Source of the DNA: Aphelocoma coerulescens
Taxonomy: Eukaryota > Chordata > Aves > Passeriformes > Corvidae
Length of the DNA stretch: 64,000 nt
Reading direction: 5' to 3'
NCBI RefSeq assembly: GCF_041296385.1
Contig: NW_027183584.1
Span: forward strand, 1 to 64,000
This document shows positions 11,747 through 23,695 of this stretch, piece after piece; positions within the stretch are counted from its first letter, which is position 1; each line of letters opens with the position of its first letter. Both the position numbers and the translations under genes were made by a program. The notes beneath the pieces were generated by a model. The model saw only the letters and a list, made by a program, of their open reading frames with translations. It was not told the origin of the DNA and made no database searches.

Positions 11747-13939
11747 GGCTCTCCTGGGAGCCACGGGTCACAAAGCACCGTGGGCTCTGTGCAGCATTGC
11801 TGTGTCACAATGGCCGCTGGCTTCCACGAGCCCCCGCAGTGTCCCAGTGGGCCCCGTGGCTTTAGGAGTGGGTGGCTGGGAGTTGGTGCCAGCGGCTGGG
11901 GGAGCAGCAGCAGGGACTGTGTGTGGACAGTGCCATGGCCACTTGTGTGGCCACTGGTGTCTCTGTGCCAGGCACAGCCGTGGTGTGTAACACCGGCTCT
12001 GGGTCCTTTGGCTGTGCAGGTGGCAGTCACGGCCTGGAGCAGGGCTGCTCCCGGGGGACAGCCTGGGGCAGGAGGCTGCTGGAGATTCATTCCCCACACT
12101 CCTTGTCATGAGGTGCTCAGAGTGATTGGAAAGGCTGTTGGCAGCAGGCAGTTCTCTGGGTTCAAGCTGTGGAGCTGTCAGCGGGAATGCAAAGGCCAAG
12201 CTGGTGAGCCTTTTGTCCTGGTGCCTTTAGTGTGTGAGCAGTCCCTGGTGCCGTTGTCTTTGGATCCTGAGTGTGGGAGAGGCAAGGCTTAGGATGGTGC
12301 GTAGAGCTGAGAAGGAAAGTGCCGAGAGCAGCGTGTGTGCTGCTGCTTTGAGGGGTGCAGTTGAAGTTGTAGGCAGCAAGAGCTTTCTCAGCTGGCCCTT
12401 TTGTGAGCTCTGCTTTTGCCAGATGACTTCCATCTTACCCTCTTACCATCTTAGCCTCTCATTTTTGCATATCCCAAACCCCCTTCCAAACATCCAGCAG
12501 CTGCTTGTAAAGAAGAAGTCCTAGAACAAAAAGCCAGTGCTGCCTTTCATAGCCCCTTTGCTGTCTATGAAGTAGAGGAAAGAAGCTAGTGAGACGCACT
12601 TTCTTTCTCAACTCCATAGAGCGCATCCTTCTCTCAAGGTGGCAGAGTCCTTGGCGGAAGTGAAGCATCTGCAGCTGCAGTTCAGACTGAGAGATGTGCC
12701 AGGACAGGAAACATTTGCTGACCTTCCCTGTTCCCTGTGCAACATGATTCTCGCATCCCAGTCACTTTCACATACCTTCGGTATCCCTGAGTCCAAGCAG
12801 CTAAAGCTCACAGAGACAGAAGTGTCAGGAAGGAAAACGTTCCAAAAGCACCCCCTTCTCTTATCAGCATATAAATTGTGCACAACAGGCTGCGGCACCG
12901 AACCTTCCTTCTCAGATAGACATGCCATCACACTTTTCACTCTTGCAGCTCGGTTGAAAAGCTCCAGCAGCTGCTCCCGCAATAGCAAAAGGTTCTAGAA
13001 GTGAAAGCCAGTTTGGGGCTGCACCTTCTCCTTGCCGCATGTAAGCCACACCAAACTCCCTGATGCACTCTGTCCTCCCCTTCTCAAAGGAGTAGACGGT
13101 GGCATCAGGACACACCTGTGTCCCAGCAGCTGGGTGCCCAGCCGGGAGCAGGAGCAGGGCTGGGGCTGCTCCCAAAGTTGCCCCGCCCCAATGCCAGAGC
13201 CGGACATATGCTGAGGGGGGGCTGGATCAGGCTTTATTGTCCAGCTGCATGCCAGGAGTGAGCACAAAATCTACCTGCATTCTCTGCAGCATGCCATCCT
13301 GGAGCAGAGCCATTGCCAAAGGAAGCCGTCAGCCCGTGCCAAGCCAGTGCCGGAGTGGGATCCTAGCAGCACCTGTGGAAGCCGGGAGAGAGGAGCCCAC
13401 CTGGAGCAGGTTCGTGCAGGATTAATCATCCCGTGGCTTCCCACCAGGGTCCTGTTGCTTCCAAAAGGCCCCACAGTGTCACTGTGGCCCCTCGGTTCCA
13501 CCAGGTTCCATAGCGTCACTGTGGTGCCCAGGGTTCCGTCAGCTTCGCCAGCATCCCCACGGTCTGCAGAGCTCCCCGAGCTTCTGTGGTGTCACAGTGG
13601 AGGCAGGGTTGCATCAGGTTCCATAGCATCAGCACGGTCTCCAGGGCTCCCAGAGGTTCTGTGGTGTCACAGTGGAGGCAGGGTTGCATCAGGTTCCATA
13701 GCATCACCACAGTCTCCAGGGCTCCCTGAGCTTCTGTGGTGTTACAGAGGAGGCAGGGTTGCATCAGGTTCCATAGCATCAGCACGGTCTCCAGGGCTCC
13801 CAGAGGTTCTGTGGTGTCACAGAGGAGGCAGGGTTGCATCAGGTTCCATAGCATCAGCACGGTCTCCAGGGCTCCCCTGAGCTTCTGTGGTGGTGTCACA
13901 GAGGAGCCAGGCTTCCTTGTAGTTCCCCAGCATCACAAA
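11747..13939. repeat. Monomer U6, 4-copy class
   Basis: Four 75-bp copies at 13582-13881; the third begins with GTTACAGAGG, a change seen only here and in U17. It carries ATT at +49, whereas U17 has CCC there and C at +457. The two partners therefore share the right end but not the left. Confidence 0.95.
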
Positions 13940-16207
13940 GGCTCTCCTGGGAGCCACGGGTCACAAAGCACCGTGGGCTCTGTGCAGCCCCGCTGTGTCA
14001 CAATGGCCGCTGGCTTCCACGAGCCCCCGCAGTGTCCCAGTGGGCCCCGTAGCTTTAGGAGTGGGTGGCTGGGAGTTGGTGCCAGCGGCTGGGGGAGCAG
14101 CAGCAGGGACTGTGTGTGGACAGTGCCATGGCCACTTGTGTGGCCACTGGTGTCTCTGTGCCAGGCACAGCCGTGGTGTGTAACACCGGCTCTGGGTCCT
14201 TTGGCTGTGCAGGTGGCAGTCACGGCCTGGAGCAGGGCTGCTCCCGGGGGACAGCCTGGGGCAGGAGGCTGCTGGAGATTCATTCCCCACACTCCTTGTC
14301 ATGAGGTGCTCAGAGTGATTGGAAAGGCTGTTGGCAGCAGGCAGTTCTCTGGGTTCAAGCTGTGGAGCTGTCAGCGGGAATGCAAAGGCCAAGCTGGTGA
14401 GCCTTTTGTCCTGGTGCCTTTAGTGTGTGAGCAGTCCCTGGTGCCGTTGTCTTTGGATCCTGAGTGTGGGAGAGGCAAGGCTTAGGATGGTGCGTAGAGC
14501 TGAGAAGGAAAGTGCCGAGAGCAGCGTGTGTGCTGCTGCTTTGAGGGGTGCAGTTGAAGTTGTAGGCAGCAAGAGCTTTCTCAGCTGGCCCTTTTGTGAG
14601 CTCTGCTTTTGCCAGATGACTTCCATCTTACCTTCTTACCATCTTAGCCTCTCATTTTTGCATATCCCAAACCCCCTTCCAAACATCCAGCAGCTGCTTG
14701 TAAAGAAGAAGTCCTAGAACAAAAAGCCAGTGCTGCCTTTCATAGCCCCTTTGCTGTCTATGAAGTAGAGGAAAGAAGCTAGTGAGACGCACTTTCTTTC
14801 TCAACTCCATAGAGCGCATCCTTCTCTCAAGGTGGCAGAGTCCTTGGCGGAAGTGAAGCATCTGCAGCTGCAGTTCAGACTGAGAGATGTGCCAGGACAG
14901 GAAACATTTGCTGACCTTCCCTGTTCCCTGTGCAACATGATTCTCGCATCCCAGTCACTTTCACATACCTTCGGTATCCCTGAGTCCAAGCAGCTAAAGC
15001 TCACAGAGACAGAAGTGTCAGGAAGGAAAACGTTGCAAAAGCACCCCCTTCTCTTATCAGCATATAAATTGTGCACAACAGGCTGCGGCACCGAACCTTC
15101 CTTCTCAGATAGACATGCCATCACACTTTTCACTCTTGCAGCTCGGTTGAAAAGCTCCAGCAGCTGCTCCCGCAATAGCAAAAGGTTCTAGAAGTGAAAG
15201 CCAGTTTGGGGCTGCACCTTCTCCTTGCCGCATGTAAGCCACACCAAACTCCCTGATGCACTCTGTCCTCCCCTTCTCAAAGGAGTAGACGGTGGCATCA
15301 GGACACACCTGTGTCCCAGCAGCTGGGTGCCCAGCCGGGAGCAGGAGCAGGGCTGGGGCTGCTCCCAAAGTTGCCCCGCCCCAATGCCAGAGCCGGACAT
15401 ATGCTGAGGGGGGGCTGGATCAGGCTTTATTGTCCAGCTGCATGCCAGGATTGAGCACAAAATCTACCTGCATTCTCTGCAGCATGCCATCCTGGAGCAG
15501 AGCCATTGCCAAAGGAAGCCGTCAGCCCGTGCCAAGCCAGTGCCGGAGTGGGATCCTAGCAGCACCTGTGGAAGCCGGGAGAGAGGAGCCCACCTGGAGC
15601 AGGTTCGTGCAGGATTAATCATCCCGTGGCTTCCCACCAGGGTCCTGTTGCTTCCAAAAGGCCCCACAGTGTCACTGTGGCCCCTCGGTTCCACCAGGTT
15701 CCATAGCGTCACTGTGGTGCCCAGGGTTCCGTCAGCTTCGCCAGCATCCCCACGGTCTGCAGAGCTCCCCGAGCTTCTGTGGTGTCACAGTGGAGGCAGG
15801 GTTGCATCAGGTTCCATAGCATCAGCACGGTCTCCAGGGCTCCCAGAGGTTCTGTGGTGTCACAGTGGAGGCAGGGTTGCATCAGGTTCCATAGCATCAC
15901 CACAGTCTCCAGGGCTCCCTGAGCTTCTGTGGTGTCACAGTGGAGGCAGGGTTGCATCAGGTTCCATAGCATCAGCACGGTCTCCAGGGCTCCCAGAGGT
16001 TCTGTGGTGTCACAGAGGAGGCAGGGTTGCATCAGGTTCCATAGCATCACCACGGTCTCCAGGGCTCCCAGAGGTTCTGTGGTGTCACAGAGGAGGCAGG
16101 GTTGCATCAGGTTCCATAGCATCAGCACGGTCTCCAGGGCTCCCCTGAGCTTCTGTGGTGGTGTCACAGAGGAGCCAGGCTTCCTTGTAGTTCCCCAGCA
16201 TCACAAA
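13940..16207. repeat. Monomer U7, 5-copy class
   Basis: Five 75-bp copies at 15775-16149. Rare alleles +111 (A), +693 (T), +1095 (G) and +1511 (T). Partner U18 shares these and also has G at +1583. Confidence 0.95.
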
Positions 16208-18325
16208 GGCTCTCCTGGGAGCCACGGGTCACAAAGCACCGTGGGCTCTGTGCAGCCCCGCTGTGTCACAATGGCCGCTGGCTTCCACGAGCCCCCGCAG
16301 TGTCCCAGTGGGCCCCGTGGCTTTAGGAGTGGGTGGCTGGGAGTTGGTGCCAGCGGCTGGGGGAGCAGCAGCAGGGACTGTGTGTGGACAGTGCCATGGC
16401 CACTTGTGTGGCCACTGGTGTCTCTGTGCCAGGCACAGCCGTGGTGTGTAACACCGGCTCTGGGTCCTTTGGCTGTGCAGGTGGCAGTCACGGCCTGGAG
16501 CAGGGCTGCTCCCGGGGGACAGCCTGGGGCAGGAGGCTGCTGGAGATTCATTCCCCACACTCCTTGTCATGAGGTGCTCAGAGTGATTGGAAAGGCTGTT
16601 GGCAGCAGGCAGTTCTCTGGGTTCAAGCTGTGGAGCTGTCAGCGGGAATGCAAAGGCCAAGCTGCTGAGCCTTTTGTCCTGGTGCCTTTAGTGTGTGAGC
16701 AGTCCCTGGTGCCGTTGTCTTTGGATCCTGAGTGTGGGAGAGGCAAGGCTTAGGATGGTGCGTAGAGCTGAGAAGGAAAGTGCCGAGAGCAGCGTGTGTG
16801 CTGCTGCTTTGAGGGGTGCAGTTGAAGTTGTAGGCAGCAAGAGCTTTCTCAGCTGGCCCTTTTGTGAGCTCTGCTTTTGCCAGATGACTTCCATCTTACC
16901 CTCTTACCATCTTAGCCTCTCATTTTTGCATATCCCAAACCCCCTTCCAAACATCCAGCAGCTGCTTGTAAAGAAGAAGTCCTAGAACAAAAAGCCAGTG
17001 CTGCCTTTCATAGCCCCTTTGCTGTCTATGAAGTAGAGGAAAGAAGCTAGTGAGACGCACTTTCTTTCTCAACTCCATAGAGCGCATCCTTCTCTCAAGG
17101 TGGCAGAGTCCTTGGCGGAAGTGAAGCATCTGCAGCTGCAGTTCAGACTGAGAGATGTGCCAGGACAGGAAACATTTGCTGACCTTCCCTGTTCCCTGTG
17201 CAACATGATTCTCGCATCCCAGTCACTTTCACATACCTTCGGTATCCCTGAGTCCAAGCAGCTAAAGCTCACAGAGACAGAAGTGTCAGGAAGGAAAACG
17301 TTCCAAAAGCACCCCCTTCTCTTATCAGCATATAAATTGTGCACAACAGGCTGCGGCACCGAACCTTCCTTCTCAGATAGACATGCCATCACACTTTTCA
17401 CTCTTGCAGCTCGGTTGAAAAGCTCCAGCAGCTGCTCCCGCAATAGCAAAAGGTTCTAGAAGTGAAAGCCAGTTTGGGGCTGCACCTTCTCCTTGCCGCA
17501 TGTAAGCCACACCAAACTCCCTGATGCACTCTGTCCTCCCCTTCTCAAAGGAGTAGACGGTGGCATCAGGACACACCTGTGTCCCAGCAGCTGGGTGCCC
17601 AGCCGGGAGCAGGAGCAGGGCTGGGGCTGCTCCCAAAGTTGCCCCGCCCCAATGCCAGAGCCGGACATATGCTGAGGGGGGGCTGGATCAGGCTTTATTG
17701 TCCAGCTGCATGCCAGGAGTGAGCACAAAATCTACCTGCATTCTCTGCAGCATGCCATCCTGGAGCAGAGCCATTGCCAAAGGAAGCCGTCAGCCCGTGC
17801 CAAGCCAGTGCCGGAGTGGGATCCTAGCAGCACCTGTGGAAGCCGGGAGAGAGGAGCCCACCTGGAGCAGGTTCGTGCAGGATTAATCATCCCGTGGCTT
17901 CCCACCAGGGTCCTGTTGCTTCCAAAAGGCCCCACAGTGTCACTGTGGCCCCTCGGTTCCACCAGGTTCCATAGCGTCACTGTGGTGCCCAGGGTTCCGT
18001 CAGCTTCGCCAGCATCCCCACGGTCTGCAGAGCTCCCCGAGCTTCTGTGGTGTCACAGTGGAGGCAGGGTTGCATCAGGTTCCATAGCATCAGCACGGTC
18101 TCCAGGGCTCCCAGAGGTTCTGTGGTGTCACAGTGGAGGCAGGGTTGCATCAGGTTCCATAGCATCACCACAGTCTCCAGGGCTCCCTGAGCTTCTGTGG
18201 TGTCACAGTGGAGGCAGGGTTGCATCAGGTTCCATAGCATCACCACGGTCTCCAGGGCTCCCCTGAGCTTCTGTGGTGGTGTCACAGAGGAGCCAGGCTT
18301 CCTTGTAGTTCCCCAGCATCACAAA
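16208..18325. repeat. Monomer U8, 3-copy class
   Basis: Three 75-bp copies at 18043-18267. Only rare marker allele is C at +457, shared with partner U19. Confidence 0.95.
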
Positions 18326-20593
18326 GGCTCTCCTGGGAGCCACGGGTCACAAAGCACCGTGGGCTCTGTGCAGCCCCGCTGTGTCACAATGGCCGCTGGC
18401 TTCCACGAGCCCCCGCAGTGTCCCAGTGGGCCCCGTGGCTTTAGGAGTGGGTGGCTGGGAGTTGGTGCCAGCGGCTGGGGGAGCAGCAGCAGGGACTGTG
18501 TGTGGACAGTGCCATGGCCACTTGTGTGGCCACTGGTGTCTCTGTGCCAGGCACAGCCGTGGTGTGTAACACCGGCTCTGGGTCCTTTGGCTGTGCAGGT
18601 GGCAGTCACAGCCTGGAGCAGGGCTGCTCCCGGGGGACAGCCTGGGGCAGGAGGCTGCTGGAGATTCATTCCCCACACTCCTTGTCATGAGGTGCTCAGA
18701 GTGATTGGAAAGGCTGTTGGCAGCAGGCAGTTCTCTGGGTTCAAGCTGTGGAGCTGTCAGCGGGAATGCAAAGGCCAAGCTGGTGAGCCTTTTGTCCTGG
18801 TGCCTTTAGTGTGTGAGCAGTCCCTGGTGCCGTTGTCTTTGGATCCTGAGTGTGGGAGAGGCAAGGCTTAGGATGGTGCGTAGAGCTGAGAAGGAAAGTG
18901 CCGAGAGCAGCGTGTGTGCTGCTGCTTTGAGGGGTGCAGTTGAAGTTGTAGGCAGCAAGAGCTTTCTCAGCTGGCCCTTTTGTGAGCTCTGCTTTTGCCA
19001 GATGACTTCCATCTTACCCTCTTACCATCTTAGCCTCTCATTTTTGCATATCCCAAACCCCCTTCCAAACATCCAGCAGCTGCTTGTAAAGAAGAAGTCC
19101 TAGAACAAAAAGCCAGTGCTGCCTTTCATAGCCCCTTTGCTGTCTATGAAGTAGAGGAAAGAAGCTAGTGAGACGCACTTTCTTTCTCAACTCCATAGAG
19201 CGCATCCTTCTCTCAAGGTGGCAGAGTCCTTGGCGGAAGTGAAGCATCTGCAGCTGCAGTTCAGACTGAGAGATGTGCCAGGACAGGAAACATTTGCTGA
19301 CCTTCCCTGTTCCCTGTGCAACATGATTCTCGCATCCCAGTCACTTTCACATACCTTCGGTATCCCTGAGTCCAAGCAGCTAAAGCTCACAGAGACAGAA
19401 GTGTCAGGAAGGAAAACGTTCCAAAAGCACCCCCTTCTCTTATCAGCATATAAATTGTGCACAACAGGCTGCGGCACCGAACCTTCCTTCTCAGATAGAC
19501 ATGCCATCACACTTTTCACTCTTGCAGCTCGGTTGAAAAGCTCCAGCAGCTGCTCCCGCAATAGCAAAAGGTTCTAGAAGTGAAAGCCAGTTTGGGGCTG
19601 CACCTTCTCCTTGCCGCATGTAAGCCACACCAAACTCCCTGATGCACTCTGTCCTCCCCTTCTCAAAGGAGTAGACGGTGGCATCAGGACACACCTGTGT
19701 CCCAGCAGCTGGGTGCCCAGCCGGGAGCAGGAGCAGGGCTGGGGCTGCTCCCAAAGTTGCCCCGCCCCAATGCCAGAGCCGGACATATGCTGAGGGGGGG
19801 CTGGATCAGGCTTTATTGTCCAGCTGCATGCCAGGAGTGAGCACAAAATCTACCTGCATTCTCTGCAGCATGCCATCCTGGAGCAGAGCCATTGCCAAAG
19901 GAAGCCGTGAGCCCGTGCCAAGCCAGTGCCGGAGTGGGATCCTAGCAGCACCTGTGGAAGCCGGGAGAGAGGAGCCCACCTGGAGCAGGTTCGTGCAGGA
20001 TTAATCATCCCGTGGCTTCCCACCAGGGTCCTGTTGCTTCCAAAAGGCCCCACAGTGTCACTGTGGCCCCTCGGTTCCACCAGGTTCCATAGCGTCACTG
20101 TGGTGCCCAGGGTTCCGTCAGCTTCGCCAGCATCCCCACGGTCTGCAGAGCTCCCCGAGCTTCTGTGGTGTCACAGTGGAGGCAGGGTTGCATCAGGTTC
20201 CATAGCATCAGCACGGTCTCCAGGGCTCCCAGAGGTTCTGTGGTGTCACAGTGGAGGCAGGGTTGCATCAGGTTCCATAGCATCACCACAGTCTCCAGGG
20301 CTCCCTGAGCTTCTGTGGTGTCACAGTGGAGGCAGGGTTGCATCAGGTTCCATAGCATCAGCACGGTCTCCAGGGCTCCCAGAGGTTCTGTGGTGTCACA
20401 GAGGAGGCAGGGTTGCATCAGGTTCCATAGCATCACCACGGTCTCCAGGGCTCCAAGAGCTTCTGTGGTGTCACAGAGGAGGCAGGGTTGCATCAGGTTC
20501 AATAGCATCAGCACGGTCTCCAGGGCTCCCCTGAGCTTCTGTGGTGGTGTCACAGAGGAGCCAGGCTTCCTTGTAGTTCCCCAGCATCACAAA
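18326..20593. repeat. Monomer U9, 5-copy class, left flank of the solo LTR
   Basis: Five 75-bp copies at 20161-20535, last copy with CTCCAAGAGC and TTCAATAGC. Rare alleles +284 (A) and +1583 (G). At all marker sites it equals U20 and U21, the other two monomers that end in an ERV insertion. Confidence 0.95.
20589..20593. other. Target-site duplication ACAAA, left of solo LTR
   Basis: ACAAA precedes the LTR and is repeated at 21423-21427 after it. Empty monomers have it once (CATCACAAAGGCTC), so it is a true 5-bp duplication made on integration. Confidence 0.93.
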
Positions 20594-21422
20594 TGTCGAA
20601 ATTGATGGCGATGATGGTGATGAGGGTGTGGGTTCGGTCGGGCCCGGCTGGAGATGGACGGCGACGAGAGATCTCTATAAGCAGGTCTTTGGAGCATGCA
20701 GTTTATTGCAGAGGGCGTGGGTACAGGGGCACTGCTTAGAGCTGCCAGCTGCAGCTCCAAGCAGGCCCAAGGTGTAAGAGAGGGAGAGAGAGTGAGCGAG
20801 AGAGCTAGAGCAAGAGGCTGAGAGCTAAGAGTGTAAAGAGCAAGAGAGACAAACTAAGAGGAGAGCTGAATTAAGAGGAAGAAGAGCAAGAGAGTTACTA
20901 AGAGAGCTACTAAGAGGAGAAGAGCATTACTAAGAGAGCTACTAAGAGAGTTACTAAGAGCGTTACTAAGAGGAGAAGAGCATTACTAAGAGGAGAGGAG
21001 TTAAGAGAGCGAGGAGCTTGTTACAATACAATAAATCATCTTCTGTAGTGAATATTCTAATTCTCAGTAGCCAATCTAATACAAGGTACAAATCCTATAG
21101 CATTTACATACAGCCTATAAGAGTTCTTACATTACCATAGAGTGTTACATTTTAACTTCTAAAAACTACTCTTTGGACCCCTTCTGCTGAGCTAGTAGGG
21201 TCTGCTCTGACCCTTGGACCTGTCTGCAAGCAGAGGGTATTGTTCAATCAAGAGGGGATTACCTTCAGCCGGCTATACCATTGTTTTCCAGTTGTTCAGT
21301 AACTAAGACTCTATATCTCAAAGATGGCCTTCATTTCGATGTCGCTCACAGTTTTCATATTCCCAGAATCTTTTGTTAGGCAATCATATTTATAAGGCTT
21401 TCCTGTTTCATCTTCCCCAACA
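20594..21422 (-). mobile_element. Solo LTR of the ERV family (829 bp)
   Basis: It begins TGTCGAAATT and ends CCCCAACA, giving TG...CA ends on both strands. It matches the LTRs of P1 and P2 by eye with no substitution noticed. It has the shorter GAAGAAGAGC form near 20877, as in the left LTR of P1; the other three LTRs have an extra GAA. Orientation follows the proviruses, so U3 is at the right end. It arose by recombination between the two LTRs of a provirus (known route to solo LTRs). It still contains the last 36 env codons and the env stop. Confidence 0.95.
20702..20707 (-). promoter_or_regulatory. LTR polyadenylation signal
   Basis: TTTATT on the plus strand, AATAAA on the retroviral strand, 108-113 bp from the U5 end. 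Equivalent sites lie at 45809-45814, 51076-51081, 54181-54186 and 59452-59457. Only AATAAA in this part of the LTR and in the expected place for the R region. Confidence 0.7.
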
Positions 21423-21427
21423 ACAAA
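21423..21427. other. Target-site duplication ACAAA, right of solo LTR
   Basis: Second copy of the 5-bp duplication; the monomer resumes with GGCTCTCC at 21428. Confidence 0.93.
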
Positions 21428-23695
21428 GGCTCTCCTGGGAGCCACGGGTCACAAAGCACCGTGGGCTCTGTGCAGCCCCGCTGTGTCACAATGGCCGCTG
21501 GCTTCCACGAGCCCCCGCAGTGTCCCAGTGGGCCCCGTGGCTTTAGGAGTGGGTGGCTGGGAGTTGGTGCCAGCGGCTGGGGGAGCAGCAGCAGGGACTG
21601 TGTGTGGACAGTGCCATGGCCACTTGTGTGGCCACTGGTGTCTCTGTGCCAGGCACAGCCGTGGTGTGTAACACCGGCTCTGGGTCCTTTGGCTGTGCAG
21701 GTGGCAGTCACGGCCTGGAGCAGGGCTGCTCCCGGGGGACAGCCTGGGGCAGGAGGCTGCTGGAGATTCATTCCCCACACTCCTTGTCATGAGGTGCTCA
21801 GAGTGATTGGAAAGGCTGTTGGCAGCAGGCAGTTCTCTGGGTTCAAGCTGTGGAGCTGTCAGCGGGAATGCAAAGGCCAAGCTGGTGAGCCTTTTGTCCT
21901 GGTGCCTTTAGTGTGTGAGCAGTCCCTGGTGCCGTTGTCTTTGGATCCTGAGTGTGGGAGAGGCAAGGCTTAGGATGGTGCGTAGAGCTGAGAAGGAAAG
22001 TGCCGAGAGCAGCGTGTGTGCTGCTGCTTTGAGGGGTGCAGTTGAAGTTGTAGGCAGCAAGAGCTTTCTCAGCTGGCCCTTTTGTGAGCTCTGCTTTTGC
22101 CAGATGACTTCCATCTTACCCTCTTACCATCTTAGCCTCTCATTTTTGCATATCCCAAACCCCCTTCCAAACATCCAGCAGCTGCTTGTAAAGAAGAAGT
22201 CCTAGAACAAAAAGCCAGTGCTGCCTTTCATAGCCCCTTTGCTGTCTATGAAGTAGAGGAAAGAAGCTAGTGAGACGCACTTTCTTTCTCAACTCCATAG
22301 AGCGCATCCTTCTCTCAAGGTGGCAGAGTCCTTGGCGGAAGTGAAGCATCTGCAGCTGCAGTTCAGACTGAGAGATGTGCCAGGACAGGAAACATTTGCT
22401 GACCTTCCCTGTTCCCTGTGCAACATGATTCTCGCATCCCAGTCACTTTCACATACCTTCGGTATCCCTGAGTCCAAGCAGCTAAAGCTCACAGAGACAG
22501 AAGTGTCAGGAAGGAAAACGTTGCAAAAGCACCCCCTTCTCTTATCAGCATATAAATTGTGCACAACAGGCTGCGGCACCGAACCTTCCTTCTCAGATAG
22601 ACATGCCATCACACTTTTCACTCTTGCAGCTCGGTTGAAAAGCTCCAGCAGCTGCTCCCGCAATAGCAAAAGGTTCTAGAAGTGAAAGCCAGTTTGGGGC
22701 TGCACCTTCTCCTTGCCGCATGTAAGCCACACCAAACTCCCTGATGCACTCTGTCCTCCCCTTCTCAAAGGAGTAGACGGTGGCATCAGGACACACCTGT
22801 GTCCCAGCAGCTGGGTGCCCAGCCGGGAGCAGGAGCAGGGCTGGGGCTGCTCCCAAAGTTGCCCCGCCCCAATGCCAGAGCCGGACATATGCTGAGGGGG
22901 GGCTGGATCAGGCTTTATTGTCCAGCTGCATGCCAGGAGTGAGCACAAAATCTACCTGCATTCTCTGCAGCATGCCATCCTGGAGCAGAGCCATTGCCAA
23001 AGGAAGCCGTGAGCCCGTGCCAAGCCAGTGCCGGAGTGGGATCCTAGCAGCACCTGTGGAAGCCGGGAGAGAGGAGCCCACCTGGAGCAGGTTCGTGCAG
23101 GATTAATCATCCCGTGGCTTCCCACCAGGGTCCTGTTGCTTCCAAAAGGCCCCACAGTGTCACTGTGGCCCCTCGGTTCCACCAGGTTCCATAGCGTCAC
23201 TGTGGTGCCCAGGGTTCCGTCAGCTTCGCCAGCATCCCCACGGTCTGCAGAGCTCCCCGAGCTTCTGTGGTGTCACAGTGGAGGCAGGGTTGCATCAGGT
23301 TCCATAGCATCAGCACGGTCTCCAGGGCTCCCAGAGGTTCTGTGGTGTCACAGTGGAGGCAGGGTTGCATCAGGTTCCATAGCATCACCACAGTCTCCAG
23401 GGCTCCCTGAGCTTCTGTGGTGTCACAGTGGAGGCAGGGTTGCATCAGGTTCCATAGCATCAGCACGGTCTCCAGGGCTCCCAGAGGTTCTGTGGTGTCA
23501 CAGAGGAGGCAGGGTTGCATCAGGTTCCATAGCATCACCACGGTCTCCAGGGCTCCAAGAGCTTCTGTGGTGTCACAGAGGAGGCAGGGTTGCATCAGGT
23601 TCAATAGCATCAGCACGGTCTCCAGGGCTCCCCTGAGCTTCTGTGGTGGTGTCACAGAGGAGGCAGGCTTCCTTGTAGTTCCCCAGCATCACAAA
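21428..23695. repeat. Monomer U10, 5-copy class, right flank of the solo LTR
   Basis: Five 75-bp copies at 23263-23637. Rare alleles +1095 (G) and +1583 (G), and GAGGAGGCAGG instead of GAGGAGCCAGG at its end, seen elsewhere only in U22. It differs from the right flanks of P1 (U21) and P2 (U22). Its left part resembles U23 at 62449. Confidence 0.95.

Larger units (their letters stand above)
704..20593. repeat. Nine-monomer higher-order block, copy 1 (U1-U9)
   Basis: The 75-bp copy numbers of U1-U9 run 4,5,3,4,5,4,5,3,5. The same order recurs 25107 bp downstream in U12-U20, including rare private changes such as GTTACA in place of GTCACA in one 75-bp copy (13741 and 38848). Both blocks end at the same ERV insertion point: a solo LTR here, provirus P1 in the second block. 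At the marker sites, pairs U2/U13, U4/U15, U8/U19 and U9/U20 agree. U1/U12, U3/U14, U6/U17 and U7/U18 differ at one or two marker sites, and U5/U16 differ by one base in a 75-bp copy. Confidence 0.93.
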
